Shown piece by piece: positions 12,274 to 24,060 of a DNA stretch of 64,000 nucleotides. Each line of letters opens with the position of its first letter. Within the stretch, counting starts at the first letter, position 1. The notes beneath the pieces were generated by a model. It was given only the letters and a program-made list of their open reading frames with translations. It had not been told where the DNA came from and made no database searches. The position numbers and the translations under genes were made by a program. Origin of the DNA: Blastomyces gilchristii SLH14081 (lineage: Eukaryota; Ascomycota; Eurotiomycetes; Onygenales; Ajellomycetaceae); assembly GCF_000003855.2 (NCBI RefSeq), contig NW_003101679.1, forward strand, positions 248,001 through 312,000, read 5' to 3'.

Positions 12274-13370
12274 AGTTAGCTATTATAGTTCATAAACTTA
12301 AAGAATATATCTAATGCTGAAAGTATTACATCAAATATGATAAGTCAGAGTCAAAGTCAATGTAGAATAATCACTGTGAAGACATAAACAGAGAATGAAA
12401 TGCAAAGATAAGTCAATCTCTTCACTGACTGAAAGAGAATTATCAATGACTTATATCACTGAAAAGCTCTTCTGACCTATCTTAAGAAGAATTGACTCTT
12501 ATTTAATATAAATAGAATGAACACTTCTGTGAAGAAATGCTGCAGTAGATGCAATTCAAGTCATATATCTGTATTTAAACAGTTATTCACTACAAATACT
12601 ATCAAGGCATCTTGAGATAATAGTCATGATATCATTCTGCTGTCAGAACTTAAGAACTGATGTATCAAATATGTAAAGAAACAGTATTATCATGATTAAG
12701 ACTTTTCAGTATCAGCTTCACAATTTATGTCTACTTAATATCAGTGACAGATAGCTGCTCTTTTTCATCAGAAGACATCTATCTTTGAATTCAATTAAAA
12801 TGAATTATATGATACTGTCAATCTTCTTCAGACTTGAAGCTATTGAGATGAATTTGAAGATCAGCTTCACAGCTTTCTATTAAGTTAAATTACAGCTGTA
12901 AATAAAGTATATGAAGCTATTCTCATAGAAAGACATTAACATCAGATAATAAGAAATAGAGAGAGAGCAGCAGAGATAGCAGTATCTACTGAAATATCAA
13001 GTAATGATTCAATCAGTAAAATGACAGCAGCTCAGCAGCTCACAGCTGTATGACATGTGAAAGACAATAATCTGACCTGAATAACTGCTCAATATGCAGT
13101 AAAAAGAGTATAGTAACTTAATAAGATCTTCACTGAGACCTCTACAGCTTTTTCAGCTGCTATTACTGCTACTGAAGTCTCTGCTACTCTAGTTATATCT
13201 ATTATCAGTGCTTTCACTACTTTGTAGTCTACTTCTTCTTCAAGTTTCTGAGTTTATTCTTCTTCAAGTTCACAAGTTCATATATCTATAACTACTTAAG
13301 TTCATACTTCATTCAAGCAGTGAAGTAATAATAATAGTATTAATATTCAAATTCTCTGTAAATGAACATT

Positions 13371-15460
13371 ATTTAATAAATGAAATATAAACATAGATAT
13401 TATATTCACAAAGATATCTTATTTTAACTGTATTTAAACTTCTTCTTATAGACAAAGAGACAACTTCTCTATAGATAATAATACTATTAAGTAGTTAGAT
13501 ATCTTCTATAATAAATCTTCTGTAAACTTCTTGTAATTTCTAATAACTTCTACTAACTTCTGAATCAATTATGAATTGTAGAGTTATAGAAGTGAATAGA
13601 AATATACTTATCTAGACATTATTAACTTACTTATGTGTTGTTTACTTATATTGTAAGTATAAATATGAGCTTCTTACTTCATTTTCTTCATCTTTCTTTC
13701 AATCAGCAACAACCTACTTACTTATTAATATGAAAATCCCTCTGTCATATCATCTATCACTGTTTCTGCTGCTGTTTCTACTGCTTCACTCACTTATCTG
13801 TTCTTTAATACAATGAAAGTAAGTTAAATCTTAATTATAGATAATATATAAATCAATCTCTTACTAAACAGTTTAGTCAAACAACAATGTCTACTCATGA
13901 GCTCAAGTTCATCATTCTCAAAGCTTATTATGACACTCACTATATAACAAAGTCTGAGAAGATCTATACATACTGTCTCTGTGTGACTGAATTTAAGCTG
14001 TTATGTAAATGTATTGTTTCTGATGTTAGAAAGACATATGATAATTATCATTTTTATGATTTAATATGCTGTGCTGTATATTTACTATATTTCTAGAGAA
14101 AGCTTAGATGTTAACAGATATTATTATAGATTCTCAGAGAGTCTTATATCATTGTGAAATATTATATTAGAAGATTACAGAAGATGATGTGTTATAAGTA
14201 AGAAGATAATGATAATTATTATCATATTATGAAGAAGTTATGAAGTATACTGATGATAAATAACTGATTGATCAGGTTCTATCATGATTATACACTGAAA
14301 TCATTTGTTGAAGAAGATTCTCAGATTGTTGTCAGTGTAGATCATAATATTGACTTGTATAATACAAGCTGTTTTTTCAATGAGAAGTTATCAATGAGTT
14401 TTTCTTTGTATCCAGTGAATTCTGTTGACTGTAAGATTAATGAGAGAATTATTGAGAAGTAGCTTTGTATTCTGTTACTGTTACTGTTTTTGCTTTTACT
14501 TTTACTTTTATTTTTGTTTTTATTTTTATTTTTTTTTCTCTTAATATCTTCTTTCTTTTCCTTTTTCTTTTTTTGTTTATTTTAAATGATTAATGAGATA
14601 CTATTCTTTCAATTCTGCTGTGTGATTATCAAAGATTTTCTTTTAAGCTTAATAAGCTGTAAACTGTGTCAATGATTAAATTTGGTGTCATATATCTGAT
14701 TGAATATCACAAAGCAGTTGAAGAGTTAAAACTCAATCTTACTCATATAACTGACAAAGTTCTCAATGACTATGACTTAAAGATTTCTGAGTCTATGATG
14801 ATTATAAAAGCTCAGCTTCTTTCTAATCTAAAACTATCTTTTGAAGATAATTAATATGTGAACTCAGATACTGCAGAATAATGAAATTGTTTTCTCACTT
14901 GAATCTTGATATCTTAAAGATATGAACTTCACTTCAAAAAGTGAATATAGCTTATATAACTGACTCAACAACTGTGAAAGATTTCTTTCTAAGCTTAATG
15001 AGCTTTAAATAGCATCTTGCTCTAGCAGTTCACATGCTCAAGACTGCAGTCTGAAAGCAGTTCAAGTGTAACTGCATTGAATAAGAGAAGAAGTATAGCA
15101 TTCACAGATAATATAAGATCAATCAAAAAAGCATTATTAAATTTTATGATTGTTGTACTCTCTGTCTCTGATAGTAAAATAAGTAATAAGAAGTGATATC
15201 TGAGTTGAGATAATAATCATAGCTCACAAATGAATGAAGATATCGGCTATTCAAGTCATTATAATCTTCAAAGTTCTGTGAACTTCTGAATCAATGAAAT
15301 CTCATATAAATATCAGTGAACTTCTTCAAAGTTCTGTGAACTTCTGAATCAATGAGATTGAGAAAAACAGCACATAGCTTGAAGAGTATGTAAAGCTTTT
15401 CATTACTAGTGAAGAATGAGAATGAGGAAATGCTGATCATCATGCAGTTATGAGATAATG
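13371..15460 (+). other. Unrecognised coding-like relics
   Basis: Plus-strand open stretches of 60-70 residues at 13887-14096, 14268-14462 and 14666-14854 have ordinary residue mixes and little low complexity, suggesting remnants of one or more genes. I recognise no domain. Composition is the same decayed AT-rich type as the neighbours, and a T-rich run lies at about 14485-14580. They may be the downstream part of the mobile unit carrying the helicase, or a separate repeat. Confidence 0.3.
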
Positions 15461-15710
15461 AGATCTTCAAGGGAAATGATGCTGTAAGATAATAAGATCT
15501 TCAAGGGAATTGATGCTGTAAGACAATAAGATCTTTGAGAGAATTAATGCTGTAAGATGATGAGATCTTTGAGGAAATTGATACTGTAAGATGATGAGAT
15601 CTTCAAGGGAATTGATGCTGCAAGATGATGAGATCTTTGAGAGAATTGATGCTGTAAGATCATGAGATCTTTGAGGGAAATGATGCTGTAAGATAATGAG
15701 ATCTTTAATC
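15461..15710. repeat. 34-bp minisatellite, seven units
   Basis: Seven consecutive 34-bp units start at 15461, 15495, 15529, 15563, 15597, 15631 and 15665, followed by a 10-nt partial unit. Each begins AGATCTT and contains GATGCTGTAAGA. Units differ by one to five bases, mostly G/A and T/C, as expected from decay after duplication. A more diverged eighth unit may precede it at about 15427. The period is not a multiple of three and no ORF spans it. Confidence 0.95.
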
Positions 15711-17479
15711 TTTTTTTAACTTCACTGATCTTTTATAAATATCTGTGAATTTCTTTGAAGTTGTATGAACTTCTGAGCCTATCAAATTAGTTAATGAGTG
15801 AGAAGATAAATTCACTATATTGAAGAAGAAATGAATAACACTATACTGACATTTTTGAATCTCTTTTTTCTTTCTTTCTCTTCTTCTCTTCTTCTCTTCT
15901 TCTTTTCTTCCTCTTCATGATTCAAAAAAATCAATATGACACTTCTTCTCTCTGCAACATTGATGCAGATGTACTCACTCTGCTTTCTCATCAGTGAAAA
16001 GAACATACTTGCTACTGCTGTAGCTATTTCATGTGAATAACTCTACTCTGACAGAGTTCATCACTCACTGTATGTGTCTATTCAGCATGAAAAGTATAAT
16101 GAGAATGAAATGAAATACTAACTCTTATAATTAGCTCTCTTCTCTGTGCCTGTGCCTGTGTCTGCTCTCATCTCTCTGCTCTTATTCTCACCCTTGTCCT
16201 TGTCTGTGAGAATGAGAATGAGAAAGTGTCTGAGACTTCTCTCTCTTCTTTGAAGAATGAAGATGATAAGCTGAACTTGTTCAGATAGATGTGAAAAGCT
16301 CTCTCTAAATGAGCATAATATGATAAGAGAATAAGAAGCTAATATTATTATATAGCAGTTCTTATTATTATCTCTCTCTCTCTTTCTCAGACTTCTTCTC
16401 TTCTCTGTTCTTTACAGAGAAAGGAGTTCTGTCAGAATCAATTAAGTAAGTAATATGAATATGAATGAGATATATGTGATAGAGAAACAATTAATCACTG
16501 ATATATTATATTAGCTTTTTCTCTCTCTCTTCAGAGCTATTATAATCTCTCTCACTCTTCTCACTCTGCTCACTCTCTGCACTAATGAGCTCATCTCTTC
16601 TGCTCTCTCAGCTGTTCTCTATGTTGAGCACTTTCTCTCTTCTGCTATTGCTGCCACTGTCAACAATGTCATATAATACTCTTCTCTCTCTCAACACTCT
16701 GTCCGCCAGCTGTGTCTGTTGAGAGCAGGCACAGCTGACAAGTCAGTCAAGATGAGATTGGAATTAAATAATAAGCAAGAGCTTATCATTCTATCAGTCT
16801 CAGAAATCAGAGAAATGATAATCAGTCTTTTATAAGAAGTTCCAGTGCTTCTCTTCACAGAAGCAGAGAGTGTGAGATCATATTGACTGAATAATGAAGA
16901 TGAAGCTGAGTGAGCAGCTGCTGAGAAAGAACAGGTGTACTGTCTGTCAAGAGAATAATAAGAAATATTAAGTATACTCTGAGAAGAAGAGAGTTCAGAT
17001 AGTTAAGTTCAGAGATTCTTATTCTCACTGCTGAGTTATTGCATACAACAGCAGATATAGCATCTTCAAATATAAGTCTAAGAATCTCAGTACATTCTCA
17101 TCAACACAGTTACATCAGTTGCTGTCAAAGAGATCATCTTCTTCTTTATCAAGAAGCAGTACTCTGACAGTTTAGATTCTTATTTTATTTATACTACTCT
17201 ACTTTGTGAAGAAGATTTCAAGTAGAACTCTAATAAATAAGTAATCTGTATAGATAAATGTGTTGAAGATTCTATACAGATATTCTTTATAAGTATCAGT
17301 TGTAAATATAAATTAGTTAATATTGAAAAATAATATCTTAAAAATAAAATTTGTCAGATATTAGTTATATTTATTTTAAATCTTGATATTTAATTAGCTT
17401 ATAAGTTGACAGAACAATGCAGAAGTTCTATTATTAATATATTTATCAGTGAAAATGTAACATTGTATATTAAAGAAAG
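15711..17479. other. Decayed sequence with pyrimidine tracts
   Basis: Contains a TTC/TCT-rich tract at about 15860-15916 and TCTC-rich runs near 16140-16220, 16370-16390 and 16510-16640. Between about 16550 and 17240 the plus strand has coding-like stretches (for example SALSAVLYVEHF and LLRAGTADKSVKMRLE) without a recognisable family. Some pyrimidine runs probably began as C runs. Nothing here is a supported gene. Confidence 0.4.
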
Positions 17480-20400
17480 ATAAAGTAAGTAAAGCTTCAG
17501 TATATTCATTAATTTTAGTTATTCTTCTTCAGAATTGTTTTCAAAGTATCAGATAGATTATTTACAGTAGATAAAGATAGTGTATTTTCAATGAAAATAG
17601 AATCTTGCTCTATATTATCATTGAATTTCTCAGAATAAGACTCAACTTCAGTATTAATAATTATATTATTGAAATTCAAGTTCATTGCAATTAACTGCTG
17701 CTGAATTCACACTTAATTAAAATGCTTAATCTTCTTCTTCAGATCTTTCACTTCAATTAAAAGTATATTCAAGAAGTCAAACATACATTTCTTTGACAGT
17801 AAAAGTAAATCTTGAGATGAGATATAATCATTCTTTAATAGACTTCTAACAGTAGAGAATATCTCAAGCTTAGTAACAGTACTTATATATTTCTCAGTAA
17901 GTGAACACTCAAAGATAGACTCTAAAATCTGCTGTAGCTGATGAATTCATGTATTTAATAGACAGACTTAATTAAATATAAGATAGATATTCTTTGTTGA
18001 ATTTTTATAGTATTTCATCTTCAGCTTACAGCTATCATTGAGATGTTTCATGCCTAGATCAATTGCTTTGAAGAAGCCAGGTTTTCCAGATTAGTTGATA
18101 AGACCTGCAGTTATAATCACTTAATACAGAGAAGAGATTTTGATGAATTGAAGTATTCAAAAATAATGAAGTATCTCAGTGACATAATTATATTAATCAG
18201 CATTAAGAAAGAAGATAATCAGAGATGAAATGAAGTACTCAAGAAGTTCAATATTATCATGCTTAGACTGACCGTGTGACCGTGTCTGGGACCAGGACCA
18301 GAATTTTTGATAGTCTCATTGTCAATTCGACAGATCCCATTACACGGTTCTAACATTAGATAGTAGTCCCATACTGTCTCAGTGGGACTTACTGTCTACT
18401 CTTGTCACATTTTCCAAATGAGATCATGATTTCCACTTCTCAATTTAAATTATTTTTATTGCTTTAAATGGCTTTAAATCTCATTTGAGCATTACCAAAA
18501 AGTGTTACTTTTTAAAAAATTAAAAATAGTCTAAAAAAAACCTTAAAATGTCTAAAAATAGTAACTTTATGCCAAGAATGAAACTAAATGGGACTAAATG
18601 AGATCACTTTCTCATTTTTTTCAAGTCATGGTTCTATTTTGAGATCTGATATATAGTCACTTTGCATGTTTATTTAATGATTAGTCCCAGCGGGATTCAC
18701 GCCAAGAAATGTATGAGACCAGACCAAATGGGATCAAACATGAAATTCATGGTCCCGGCGGCCAGTCTAATCATGCTTAACAGTATAGTGTATTTGAATG
18801 AATAATTCACATTCTCAGAGAAGATGATATATAATATGAAATTTAATATCTTGAGTGAGCTGAGAGATTTGAGAGTTGATTTCATTTCAGCAAGAGTAAA
18901 TGCTTTGATGTATACATCTTCAATAAGCTGAAGATACTGTGAAGAACTAAGCTGTTGTATAATAGAATTGATATCTTCTGAGTGTCTAAGATTGCCAACT
19001 GAATAACCTTGATATTGTATAATAGTATAAAATAGAGCAAGACTTTGAGATGTGAAGCTCTGAGAAATCACTGACTCAAGAAGATGATATTTCAGATTGA
19101 CAGCAGTCAAAGAATTTCAGTTTTAATGAGTGAGATCAGACTGAATACAGTGATAAGTCTTCTCACAGACTTCAGCTTCAAAATGAGTATGAATAATAAT
19201 GAAGAGTAGATTCATTTGAATATAAAATCATTCAGAAATAGAATGAAGTTAGTTGCACTGTTCAAAGATATCTGTAGATTTTGACTGCTCTATCTTGACT
19301 GACTGAATGAGTTTTATAATCAAAGCATCTTCATACACTGAAAAGAGATGAGTTGAAAATGCTGTATAATCTCTTGATAAATCAAGAAAATTATTAAATA
19401 TCTTCTCATGAACTCTCATAGTTCCTGCAATAGTGTCCTCATTTTCAAAAATAGTATTCAACTGCTGAAAACATGTTCTATGCACAGAAAGTGTATTAAT
19501 AACAGATATTTAAGATAATAAATTATTTGCAGTACTGAAAACACTTTTAATCTCATCATCATGAATCTTTTGAATAGTATCTGAAATAAGACATGATGTT
19601 ATTTACTTCTGAAGCTCATTATCATTGTCTGTCACATCAGATGCATTAATGATTTCTTGCAGTGTTAGCAGTCTTATGAAATCATGCATAATCTGAGTTA
19701 GATCAGTTTCTGAAATGTTGAGAGAAATAATCACAGCAGTAGTAGTCACAGCAGCTATGAAATCATTGTGTCTGATTATCTCATCTTATACAGTCTTCTT
19801 GAAGTTCATATTATCATAGACTATAATGACTTAAGAATCTTTGACAAGCTGCTGAAGTTTAATCTAACAGTAAGAATTAGTTAAGTGATTGACTCAGAAG
19901 TTGATAAAAGTTCAAAGAACATGTCAGAAAATGATAGATATTATCAGAGATTACTAGAAGTTTGAGATATTAGATAGAAATATTAATAAGTTAAGAATAT
20001 TAAGTCATATCTTCTCTTGTTTAGTAATTTTCATCATCAATCTATTTTTCATCACATAGCTGTGATAGAGTTCAAAGTCAGAAATGATTTCTATCACTTA
20101 TTATTTTACTTCTGAGTCATGAAAATATGCAGAGAGAATAGAGCTGAAGAAGTTTGAGTTTTTCAAGAAATAAGAGTAATATATAATACTCATAATAACA
20201 AACAGCTGTTTAATAGCTGTTATTTCATCTGAGTCTCATTTATAGCTCTTTTGATTGATGTGTTTATTTTTTAGAATAGAAGTAAGTAAATCAAACCAGA
20301 TTGATATATTAATCTGAATAATCTCAAAAGCAGCCTGAAAGTTAATAATATTCAGATCAGAATTGTGATTGAATTTTATAAAGAAGAGAGTGTTGATAAG

Positions 20401-20898
20401 GTATTTCAGCTCCTGTTTGAGCAAGACAGTATAACATTGATTATCATTGAATATCTCTGCTTTGACAAGTGCTGAATATAGTGTATTTCATCACTTTGTA
20501 GAAGTACTGTATCATTGATGAGTCAAGATATCAGAACTCTGAATTCAAGTCTCTATAAAGATCTTCATTTCTCAACTATTTTGCTGTAATATTCTGACAA
20601 CATAAGATAATTTTGACTGTCTTTTCTGCTGGTTATAAGGCATTGTAGACAGATGCTGTGAGCCATAGTGATTTGATTGTGAACAAGCTCACAGAGTATT
20701 AGTATCAGTATCAGTGATCTTGAATTCTGAAGAAGTATCAATAGATTCAAGCTCTGTTAAGTCACTGTCTGATATGTCATATTCATCATCTACATTGTTA
20801 AGAGACTGTAGTGATTATAGAGATAATTCATCTTTGAGTGATGAAGAATATTGACTGAAGCAAGTCTGATATTGAGTATCTTAAGATTCAAAAGACAT
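17480..20898 (-). pseudogene. DUF6589-domain gene relic, split by MITE M3
   Basis: Minus-strand relic starting at an ATG at 20898 (MSFES). Recognisable pieces in order: VYDNMNFK near 19.8 kb, ISETDLTQIMHDFI near 19.7 kb, an open stretch 19485-19249 ending FEQCN, then NLLFIIIHTHF near 19.2 kb, and an open stretch from 19110 (TAVNLKYHLLESVISQSF) into FSENVNYSFKY. After the MITE the frame resumes with GKPGFFKAIDLGMKHLN near 18.1 kb. These blocks match my memory of the DUF6589 family, a fungal multicopy family of unknown function often found among repeats. Nonsense codons occur throughout. Start and end are approximate. Confidence 0.7.
18264..18769 (+). mobile_element. 506-bp MITE, copy M3
   Basis: Full copy with TAGACTGACCG and CGGCCAGTCTA ends and a perfect 8-bp duplication ATCATGCT at 18256-18263 and 18770-18777. 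It retains many CC, GG and CG dinucleotides compared with surrounding DNA, so it arrived late or escaped decay. Near the left end there is a tandem 8-mer GACCGTGT (twice) and a GGACCA pair, the kind of subterminal repeat a transposase binds. Confidence 0.95.
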
Positions 20899-21320
20899 GC
20901 TGTCTTTTGTCAATAATTATGATATGATGAAAAGAGATAGTGAGTTGTAAAATAGCAGAGATAATAGCAGAATAACTGAGAATTCAAAAAATATCAGTTT
21001 GATGATGATCAGACAGATATTTAGAGTAGATGTATAATTCTGAAGTCAATTAAATATTTTATATGAGTGAAGTTGATTTTTCACATATAATGAAACTGTT
21101 TCTTCTCAGATTCTCTATGAGATATTAGATTGTGAGCATGTGTGAAGTCTCTTATTAGTTCAGAAGTTAGCAGGACTTGGCAGAAGTCTAAAGAAGTTTA
21201 GTTGATCGCGCTAATTCGAAAATATCGAGAAGAGAGGCTGAGCATGCTGAGATAAACTTGACCTGTATTTAACATCACGTAAGAACTCATCATAAGCTTC
21301 ACTTGCATATAAGTATAATG
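20899..21320. other. Spacer with a small CpG patch
   Basis: Mostly decayed DNA upstream of the DUF6589 relic. At about 21204-21235 several CpGs survive (ATCGCGCTAATTCG, then ATCGAG), unlike the flanks. No gene or known repeat end is recognised. Confidence 0.4.
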
Positions 21321-21350
21321 AAAGAATAATAATAATAATAATAATAATAA
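21321..21350. repeat. (AAT)n microsatellite
   Basis: About nine AAT units preceded by GAAAG. Tails of this type end the LINE copies in the window, so it could mark a LINE or SINE 3' end, but the sequence before it does not match the local LINE. Confidence 0.85.
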
Positions 21351-21375
21351 CTGTATCATCATTACTATTCAATTA

Positions 21376-23440
21376 TTTCTTCTTCTTAATTTTCTGAATA
21401 TCAACTCTCTTGACAAATTCTTCAAATACAGGCTTTATCAGTGACTTGATGAGCTCATCAGCTATGTTTACTGTAGAATCAACATGTTTCATCATGATTT
21501 CCTCTTTTTCAATCAAATCACAGAGAATATGATATCTAATCTTGATATGGCATGATCTTCATATTAAGAATTCCTTCTTTGCTAGCTCAATTGCTTCCTT
21601 ATTATCAACTCGTAGATATGAGTATATTTTTACTTTTTCATTATTTATCAACTCAGTGTCATATAACATATCATTCAATCAGATTATCTTACAAGCTGTC
21701 TTACTACCTGCAATATACTTAGCTTCTGTAATTATTTTGATAATAGATGTCTGTCTCTGCAACTGTCATGAGATTAATAACTCATTAATTAATATAACAT
21801 AGTTAATAGTTGATTTGTATTGAGAATCTGTCTCTGCTCAGTCTGAATCATAGTATGTTATAGAAGTTAGATCATCTTCTAAGTTCTTCTTGTACAATAT
21901 GTTATGATTTTTTGTCTTCTTGATATAATGTAGAACATGCTTCAACACTGCTCAACATGCTTTATATAAATATAAGTTAAAACATGAGAGATAGTTGACT
22001 GTGAATACTAGGTCTGACTGACTGCTTAAGATCAAATATTGTAATGATCTCAATTCTTGATGATATCTTATAGCTGTAAAGTTATCATTCAATTCTTCTC
22101 TCTCATCAGATGAGAATTTCAGTCATATATCAGCTACTATCAGAATATCAGTCAGATTTATCTTATTTATGTTAAAATTTTCAAGAATCTCTTTAATATA
22201 ATAGCTTTATGTAATCACTAGATCATCATTTCTCTGACATTTAATCTCTATTTTAAGAAATGACTTGATCTCTTTGATATTCTTTGTCTCAAATCTCTTT
22301 GCAATCTTTCTTAATACTCAGTTTAATTACTGTTCTTGAGATTCTGTCACTTAATAATTATCAACATATAATGTTAGATAGATTTTATGAACAGAGTAAT
22401 ATAGAAATTCATCATTATAAGATAATATCTTGAATTTCAATATAGTCAGATGCTTTATTGTAAGAAAATATTATACTCTTACAGCTTGCTTCAGTTTATA
22501 TAGACTCTGATAAAGTAATTTCACTAAGTTCTCTTTATCATTTTTAATATCTGTGAATAGTTGTATATAGATCATCTTATTCTGAGATAATATATTATTC
22601 AAAAACATGAATACATAGTTAATCAATTTAATCTTTCATTCTTTGATAGTTGATATAGTAAATAGACTACATGATATAGACTCTGATATCACTACAGTAT
22701 AAAATCTCATATAATGAATACTCTGCTGTTGCAAGAATTCTCTAATCACTCAGTGAGCTCTAAAATGAATAATTTCTCTCTTATTATTGAACTTTCAATT
22801 ATATACTCATTTATCTGTGAGAATATTCATTTTCAGAGTCTTCTTAATAATAATATATATCTTCTTCTATTAAAATATCTTAATCTTCTTTTTTATTGTC
22901 TCATATCAATAGTCTCAGTCTGAGCTTCTCTTGACTTTCATCAGTGTAGTTGATAAGTGTGTTAGAATACTTAGAACAGAATCATTCTTATTAATAAGAT
23001 CTTCAGACTCTTCATTCATAACAAGCTATGTCTTATCATTTAAAAGATAGATTGAATCAATTACACTCTCTAAGTTCTTATTAACAATTATCTCAAAATA
23101 GATGACTTTTTCTTCACTAGGTTTATAGTAAGCAGTGCTGTCATTCTTCTCTGACATTCAGAATATTCAATTCATTAGACAATTCATTGAAGTCTCTCAC
23201 CGTATTTACAGGTGTATTTACACTCATATCAAAGAGCTTCATTAAATATGATATCTCATACAATCTCAAGACAATATGCAATAGAATCTCACATATGATA
23301 TTGATATAATTCTTCATATTCAATTAGCTATCATTTCTTGCTGTCAGTTCTATCTACAAGCTTATTCAACACTTTCAAATTCTTCTTATAGACCTTGCAC
23401 TCTTATCTCTATATTCAATGAACAGAAGATTGCACCCTAG
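21376..23440 (-). pseudogene. Ty1/copia pol relic (RT and RNase H)
   Basis: Minus-strand translation shows a copia-type reverse transcriptase followed by RNase H. The RT block includes MFLNNILSQNKMIYIQL, then LLYQSLYKLKQA and the catalytic box TLYVDNY at 22354-22375 (family YVDD). Further on are IKEIKSFLKIEI, LRSLQYLILSSQSDLVFTVN and, in RNase H, DSD with RVDNKEAIELAK. The last residues are FEEFVKRVDIQK before a lysine run at about 21376. Stops are scattered through it. No integrase, gag or LTRs are seen, so only the 3' half of pol remains. Its upstream end lies next to the G2 insertion, but the other side of G2 does not continue it. Confidence 0.85.
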
Positions 23441-23463
23441 TTCAAGCTTCAAAAGATGTAAGT

Positions 23464-23777
23464 TGTGGCGGGCTGCGCCCGATCAATCATATAGACTATT
23501 CCGTACACTTCATAGATTCCTACCGCCCCATTCCCGATCGCCGATCCTCGGCCGCTACGAATGTGTATGTTCTGATCACCGATCCTCGGCCGCTATGAAC
23601 ACGTGTATATTCATCCACCCTGAAGCTTCACCATGTACATGACCACATACACATATAAATATTCACTTCAATCACTGATTCTCACACTTTCTCTTTCTTT
23701 TCTTCTCTAATGTTTTTCTCTTTGTTATATAAGATCTATATATATTATACTGATCTATTCAGTGTAGACCTCTTACA
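23464..23777 (+). repeat. 5' LTR of G2
   Basis: Starts TGTGGCGGGCTGCGCCCGAT and ends CTCTTACA. Contains two copies of a CCGATCCTCGGCCGCTA unit and a TATAAATA box. CpGs are well preserved compared with the 3' LTR. Confidence 0.93.
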
Positions 23778-24060
23778 TTAGAAAAACATTTATTATCTTC
23801 TTATTAGAAATGATTATTCATGCATTATCTTCTCATTAGAAATAATTATTCATTAAGAGATATCTGAATATGTAATAATACATAAGAAATAGAGAAACAG
23901 TTAAAGAGTTAAGTGAATACTGAGTTCTCAGATAGAAGCTTACTCATCAGTCATTCTGACCCTGTAATAAGATCTTATGAAGAGAGTAAGATTTTATAAG
24001 AGAATATCAGTGAAAGATCTGAGAGTTCTGACACTCAGATATATGAGAATATAATTACAC

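Larger units (their letters stand above)
5060..13370 (+). pseudogene. RecQ-type DNA helicase relic, split by gypsy G1
   Basis: Plus-strand translation with many TAA/TAG/TGA codons still shows helicase motifs in order. Motif I is FIVRTDYEKS at 5343-5372, where glycines of the Walker A loop became Asp and Glu by G-to-A changes. Motif II reads AINECYLIT near 5650-5680 (family AIDECHLI). Motifs V-VI follow at about 6225-6345, with ISINILDVK then DV and a degraded QRCGR. The frame is broken by G1 (6490-12273) and resumes at 12274 with IYLMLKVLHQ. A basic tail reading RNRERAAEIAVS lies near 12960. The order and spacing fit RecQ-like helicases that are multicopy and often subtelomeric in ascomycetes. 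It cannot encode protein. The ends are approximate. Confidence 0.75.

Noticed and set aside
15461..15710. CRISPR array
   Set aside because: Units are contiguous without unique spacers, and the genome is fungal.
15815..16006. Small Lys/Glu/Arg-rich protein on the minus strand
   Set aside because: Arises from a TTC/TCT pyrimidine tract; low complexity with no further support.
18697..18770. C-terminal 25 codons of the open stretch starting at 19110
   Set aside because: They are read-through into MITE M3 and not part of the DUF6589 protein.
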